A stretch of DNA of 26,808 nt from Pseudorhodobacter antarcticus (GTDB lineage: Bacteria > Pseudomonadota > Alphaproteobacteria > Rhodobacterales > Rhodobacteraceae). A program made the translations under genes and the position numbers. Within the stretch, counting starts at the first letter, position 1. Every line of letters starts with the position of its first letter. Below are positions 24,044 through 26,808 of the stretch, piece by piece. The DNA is taken from the NCBI GenBank assembly GCA_945860375.1, contig CAMAQR010000046.1, forward strand, positions 1 to 26,808. Reading direction: 5' to 3'. Below the pieces are notes generated by a model. That model saw nothing but the letters and a program-made list of their open reading frames with translations, was not told where the DNA came from and did no database searches.

Positions 24044-24715
24044 TTACTCCGCCCAATGTATGGTTGCGTTGTCCAGAACCACCCGCACCGGCGCCTCCAG
24101 CGGCGGCAGGTGCGCGGCGCGGGCCAAAGCCTCGCGCTTTTCCGCCCCCGTGATCAGGATGTGGATGTTCTGCGCCCCCGCCAAAACCGGGGCAGTCAGG
24201 GTGACGCGCGGCTCGCCAGCCGCATCGGCGCGCAGGGCCATCAAAACGGGGGCGTCTGGGGCCAAAGCCTGCGCCAGAAAATCAGCGCCGGGGAACAGGC
24301 TGGCGGTGTGCATATCCGCGCCCATCCCCAACAGCAGCACGGTGATCGGCAGATGCGGGGCAAGGCCTTGGGACAGGACCTCCAACTGTTCTTCGGGCGT
24401 GGCTGCATCGGCATAAAGCGGCACCAACTGCGCCGCGGCCGCCTTGTCACGCAGCAGACGTTCCTTCAGCAAGCGGGTGTTGCTGCGCGGGCTGTCTGCG
24501 TTCACCCAGCGTTCATCGTTCAGAAACACCGCGACATTGGCCCAATCCAAGGCCACGCCCGATAGGATGTCAAACACCGGGCCCGGAGTGGTCCCGCCCG
24601 GCACAGACAAGGACGCGGCGCCGGTGGCATTCAACGCCTCTGACAACTCGGCCGCGATTGCGCCAGCCAAGTCCAGCATCAAGGCCTCACGGTCGGGATA
24701 GGTGATCAGGTTCAT
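24044..24715 (-). CDS. pgl: 6-phosphogluconolactonase
   Basis: A 223-residue enzyme of the DevB/SOL type that hydrolyses 6-phosphogluconolactone. Landmarks are LSVPGGTTPGPVFDIL, VAVFLNDERWVNADSPRSNTRLLKERLL, ITVLLLGMGADMHTASLFPG and the C-terminal ILITGAEKREALARA. The His of GADMHTASLFPG stands at the catalytic position; most homologues read GxDGHTASLFP, so this copy has Met for Gly. The ATG overlaps the zwf stop (ATGA), so the two are coupled. The product feeds the Entner-Doudoroff or pentose phosphate pathway. Confidence 0.95.
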   Translation of the reverse strand: MNLITYPDREALMLDLAGAIAAELSEALNATGAASLSVPGGTTPGPVFDILSGVALDWANVAVFLNDERWVNADSPRSNTRLLKERLLRDKAAAAQLVPLYADAATPEEQLEVLSQGLAPHLPITVLLLGMGADMHTASLFPGADFLAQALAPDAPVLMALRADAAGEPRVTLTAPVLAGAQNIHILITGAEKREALARAAHLPPLEAPVRVVLDNATIHWAE

Positions 24716-26166
24716 CCCTTGATCTCGCGCCAGCGGCGTCCGTCGCGGTGCATCAGCATCAACGCATCTTCTGGCCCCGACGACCCAGGATCATAGCCCT
24801 GCGGCTTGTCGTCCCGCGCCTCCCATCCCTCGATGATTGGATCGGTCCAGGCCCATGCGGCTTCGACCTCGTCTCCACGCATGAACAGGGTCTGGTTGCC
24901 GCGGATCACATCCATGATCAGGCGTTCGTAGGCGTCGGGCACGTCCTCGGCGTGTTCGCCCAAAGCATCGGCAAAGGACATGTCCAGCGGCACCTGCATC
25001 AGGCGCATGCCGCCCGGGCCGGGTTCCTTGATCATCATCATCAGTTCCATGCCCTCGTTCGGCTGCAACCGGATCACCAGCACGTTTTCCTTCCAGCCCT
25101 GCGCATCGTCAAAGATCGAATGCGGTGGCTCTTTGAAGGTGATGGCGATTTCGGACGCCCGCGCCCGCAGACGCTTGCCGGTGCGCAAATAGAACGGTGT
25201 GTTTTTCCAGCGCCAGTTGGCGATGCTGACCTTCAGGCCGATGTAGCTTTCGGTCTTGCTGCCCGGATTTTCGCTGTGGCCAATATAGCCTCCCTCGCCG
25301 CCCCCGGCCAGATACTGGCCGCGCACGATATCGTCGGGCTTCACCGGATCCAACGCCCGGATCACCTTCAGCTTTTCGTCACGCACGGCGTCTGGGTCAA
25401 AGTGATAGGGCGGCTCCATCGCAATCAGACACAGCAGCTGCATCATGTGGTTTTGCACCATATCGCGCATCGCACCCGACTTGTCATAATAGGCGCCGCG
25501 CCCGTCAACGCTGACAGTTTCGGCCACTGTGATCTGCACATGGTCGATGTATTCGGACTTCCACAGCGGCTCGAACAGAATATTGGCAAACCGCACCGCC
25601 ATCAGGTTCTGCACGGTTTCCTTGCCCAGGTAGTGGTCAATCCGGTAAATCTGGGTTTCCGCGAAATGCTTGGCCAGCACGCCGTTCAAAGCCCGCGCCG
25701 AGGTCAGGTCGCGGCCAAAGGGCTTTTCCACCACGATCCGGCTCCAGGCGTCGGCGATGTTGTGAAGCTGCAAGCGTTCGGCAATATCGCCAAACAGGCC
25801 GGGCGCCACCGAGAAATAGAACGCCCGCACCACGTTTTCGCGCATCAGGCCCTTCAGCTTGGCCCAGCCAGCCTCACCCACCGCGTCGATGGAAACATAA
25901 TCCACAAGCGCCAGAAACTGCGCAATCATCGCAGGATCGCGGTGGTCTTCGGGCACGAATTCGGCAATCGCAACACCCACCAGATCACGAAAGCCTTCAG
26001 CGGTCAGGTCGGCGCGGGCGGCCCCGATGATGCGGCTGGTGTCGGTCATCTGTCCGGCCATGAAACGGCGGTACAACCCCGGCAGGATCTTGCGCTTGGC
26101 CAGATCGCCGGTGCCGCCAAAGATCACCAGATCAAAGGCATCAACCGGAATAACTCTTGAAACCAT
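24712..26166 (-). CDS. zwf: Glucose-6-phosphate 1-dehydrogenase
   Basis: A 484-residue NAD(P)-dependent dehydrogenase catalysing the first oxidative step of glucose 6-phosphate breakdown. The nucleotide-binding motif is VIFGGTGDLAKRKILPGLY (residues 14-32), the substrate site is RIDHYLGKE (175-183), and EKPFGRDL and FYLRTGKRL are further landmarks. The length is normal for the family. It is the first gene of the zwf-pgl-pgi operon, the usual gateway to the Entner-Doudoroff pathway in this group. The start is ATG 26166; a 12-bp palindrome with the look of a LacI-family operator lies 27 nt upstream. Confidence 0.97.
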   Translation of the reverse strand: MVSRVIPVDAFDLVIFGGTGDLAKRKILPGLYRRFMAGQMTDTSRIIGAARADLTAEGFRDLVGVAIAEFVPEDHRDPAMIAQFLALVDYVSIDAVGEAGWAKLKGLMRENVVRAFYFSVAPGLFGDIAERLQLHNIADAWSRIVVEKPFGRDLTSARALNGVLAKHFAETQIYRIDHYLGKETVQNLMAVRFANILFEPLWKSEYIDHVQITVAETVSVDGRGAYYDKSGAMRDMVQNHMMQLLCLIAMEPPYHFDPDAVRDEKLKVIRALDPVKPDDIVRGQYLAGGGEGGYIGHSENPGSKTESYIGLKVSIANWRWKNTPFYLRTGKRLRARASEIAITFKEPPHSIFDDAQGWKENVLVIRLQPNEGMELMMMIKEPGPGGMRLMQVPLDMSFADALGEHAEDVPDAYERLIMDVIRGNQTLFMRGDEVEAAWAWTDPIIEGWEARDDKPQGYDPGSSGPEDALMLMHRDGRRWREIKG

Positions 26167-26192
26167 GGCATCCCTCGTGGCTTAAAGGCGCT

Positions 26193-26204
26193 GTTAGCGC
26201 TAAC
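26193..26204. promoter_or_regulatory. LacI-type palindrome ahead of zwf
   Basis: GTTAGCGCTAAC is a perfect 12-bp palindrome with the central AGCGCT typical of LacI-family operators, located between the zwf start and its probable promoter. A second AAGCGCTT core follows at 26206-26213. Sugar-dependent repression of the zwf-pgl-pgi operon is the likely meaning. The rest of the 201-nt gap to the HNH gene shows no gene. Confidence 0.6.
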
Positions 26205-26367
26205 GAAGCGCTTTTACCGCCGCATCGCCTGTGTGTCTAGCACTGGATGCACCCTATAGGAAAGAGTTTGGTGCCAGGCGAAAAACTGCCCGTTTGCCGG
26301 GGTAAACCGTTGAAATATGACATTTTGCGGGAAAACATCACAAGAGCTTCATCACCGTGACGACAGT

Positions 26368-26808
26368 TTAAGCATCCAGCTCTGCATCCCAATACAGATA
26401 ATCCATCCAGCTTTGGTGCAGATGGTTCGGCGGAAACCGCCGCCCATGCGCCTGCATCTCGGACGCGGTCGGCACCCGGGGGGGGCGGGCAAGCTGCAAA
26501 CCAGCCTGACGCAAGCTACGCGAGCCTTTGTGCAGGTTGCACGGGCTGCACGCCGCCACCACATTTCCCCAGCTGGTGACGCCGCCTTTGCTGCGTGGCA
26601 ACACATGGTCAAAGGTCAGATCGCCCTTGGCACCGCAATACTGACAGCAAAACTCATCCCGCAGGAACAGGTTGAACCGGGTAAAGGCCACGCGCTTTTG
26701 TGGTTTGACGTAGTCTTTCAGCACCACAACCGACGGGATGCGAAACTCTTGTCGCTGGCTGCGCACCACATGGTCATATTCTGCGACGATCTGCACCCGG
26801 TCCAGCAC
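26368..26808 (-). CDS. HNH endonuclease-family protein, N-terminus outside the window
   Basis: The visible 146 residues end at the TAA-type stop at 26368-26370 and the frame is still open at the window edge, so the true start lies beyond. The HNH/zinc module reads FCCQYCGAKGDLTFDHVLPRSKGG, then WGNVVAACSPCNLHKGSR: two CxxC pairs, the DH of the catalytic core and the N-x-x-x-x-C-x-x-C-N helix. Small HNH proteins of this form, with RVAFTRFNLFLRD before and a Pro/His-rich C-terminus after, are near universal in Rhodobacteraceae and many other bacteria. Their nuclease role is not well defined. Edge codon GTG is probably internal Val. Confidence 0.9.
   Translation of the reverse strand: MLDRVQIVAEYDHVVRSQRQEFRIPSVVVLKDYVKPQKRVAFTRFNLFLRDEFCCQYCGAKGDLTFDHVLPRSKGGVTSWGNVVAACSPCNLHKGSRSLRQAGLQLARPPRVPTASEMQAHGRRFPPNHLHQSWMDYLYWDAELDA

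Noticed and set aside
22604..24565. 653-codon plus-strand frame opposite pgi and pgl
   Set aside because: The length is due to GC-rich codon structure; the Pro/His/Arg-rich product has no motifs and both opposite genes are certain.
1..26808. CRISPR arrays, rRNA genes, complete insertion sequences or prophage genes
   Set aside because: No regularly spaced direct repeats, rRNA sequence, transposase, integrase or phage structural genes were seen.

Overview
The window looks like chromosomal DNA of a GC-rich alphaproteobacterium, most likely a member of the Rhodobacteraceae. This is inferred from protein sequence style, the zwf-pgl-pgi order and the HNH protein; no 16S gene is present. About 19 of the 27 genes listed belong to an unusually elaborate phosphonate (organophosphorus) locus at 1349-19706. 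Protein comparisons below are from memory, not from a search.

Layout. (1) 1-277: left edge with a cluster of five copies of a 9-mer in both orientations, possibly the end of a mobile element. (2) 278-5755, minus strand: phnC-phnD-phnE1-phnE2, then a hexapeptide acyltransferase of the phosphonate-associated type and an AbrB-like membrane protein. (3) 5756-6151: divergent control region with a Pho-box-like direct repeat. (4) 6152-13303, plus strand: a second ABC importer (phnD2-phnC2-phnE3), a methyltransferase, a PhnM paralogue, a second methyltransferase, a second PhnM paralogue and a xylose-isomerase-like TIM barrel, mostly overlapping or nearly so. (5) 13321-19706, minus strand: phnF-G-H-I-J-K-L-M, a tightly overlapping C-P lyase operon headed by its GntR/HutC-type regulator and a 14-bp perfect palindrome. 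(6) 20005-22451: tRNA-Gly(CCC), a RidA-family gene with a terminator, a secreted Gly/Cys-repeat protein and a GT-B-like glycosyltransferase. (7) 22436-26166, minus strand: zwf-pgl-pgi behind a LacI-type palindrome. (8) right edge: truncated HNH endonuclease.

How it fits together. Two separate importers, probably induced by phosphate starvation, would bring in organophosphorus compounds. PhnG-H-I-L would attach them to ribose triphosphate, a PhnM-type hydrolase would remove pyrophosphate, and PhnJ/PhnK would act on the ribosyl phosphonate. The main surprise is PhnJ. It keeps the family core and the conserved glycine, but lacks three of the four cysteines that hold the Fe-S cluster in E. coli PhnJ, including the position of the catalytic Cys272. 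The PhnM of the same operon is an HGD type, while the PhnM closest to the E. coli and rhizobial form (HTD) sits in the neighbouring plus-strand operon. PhnN, PhnP and DUF1045 genes are absent from the window. I read this as a variant C-P lyase system with a dedicated satellite operon. Its substrate and chemistry cannot be told from sequence alone.
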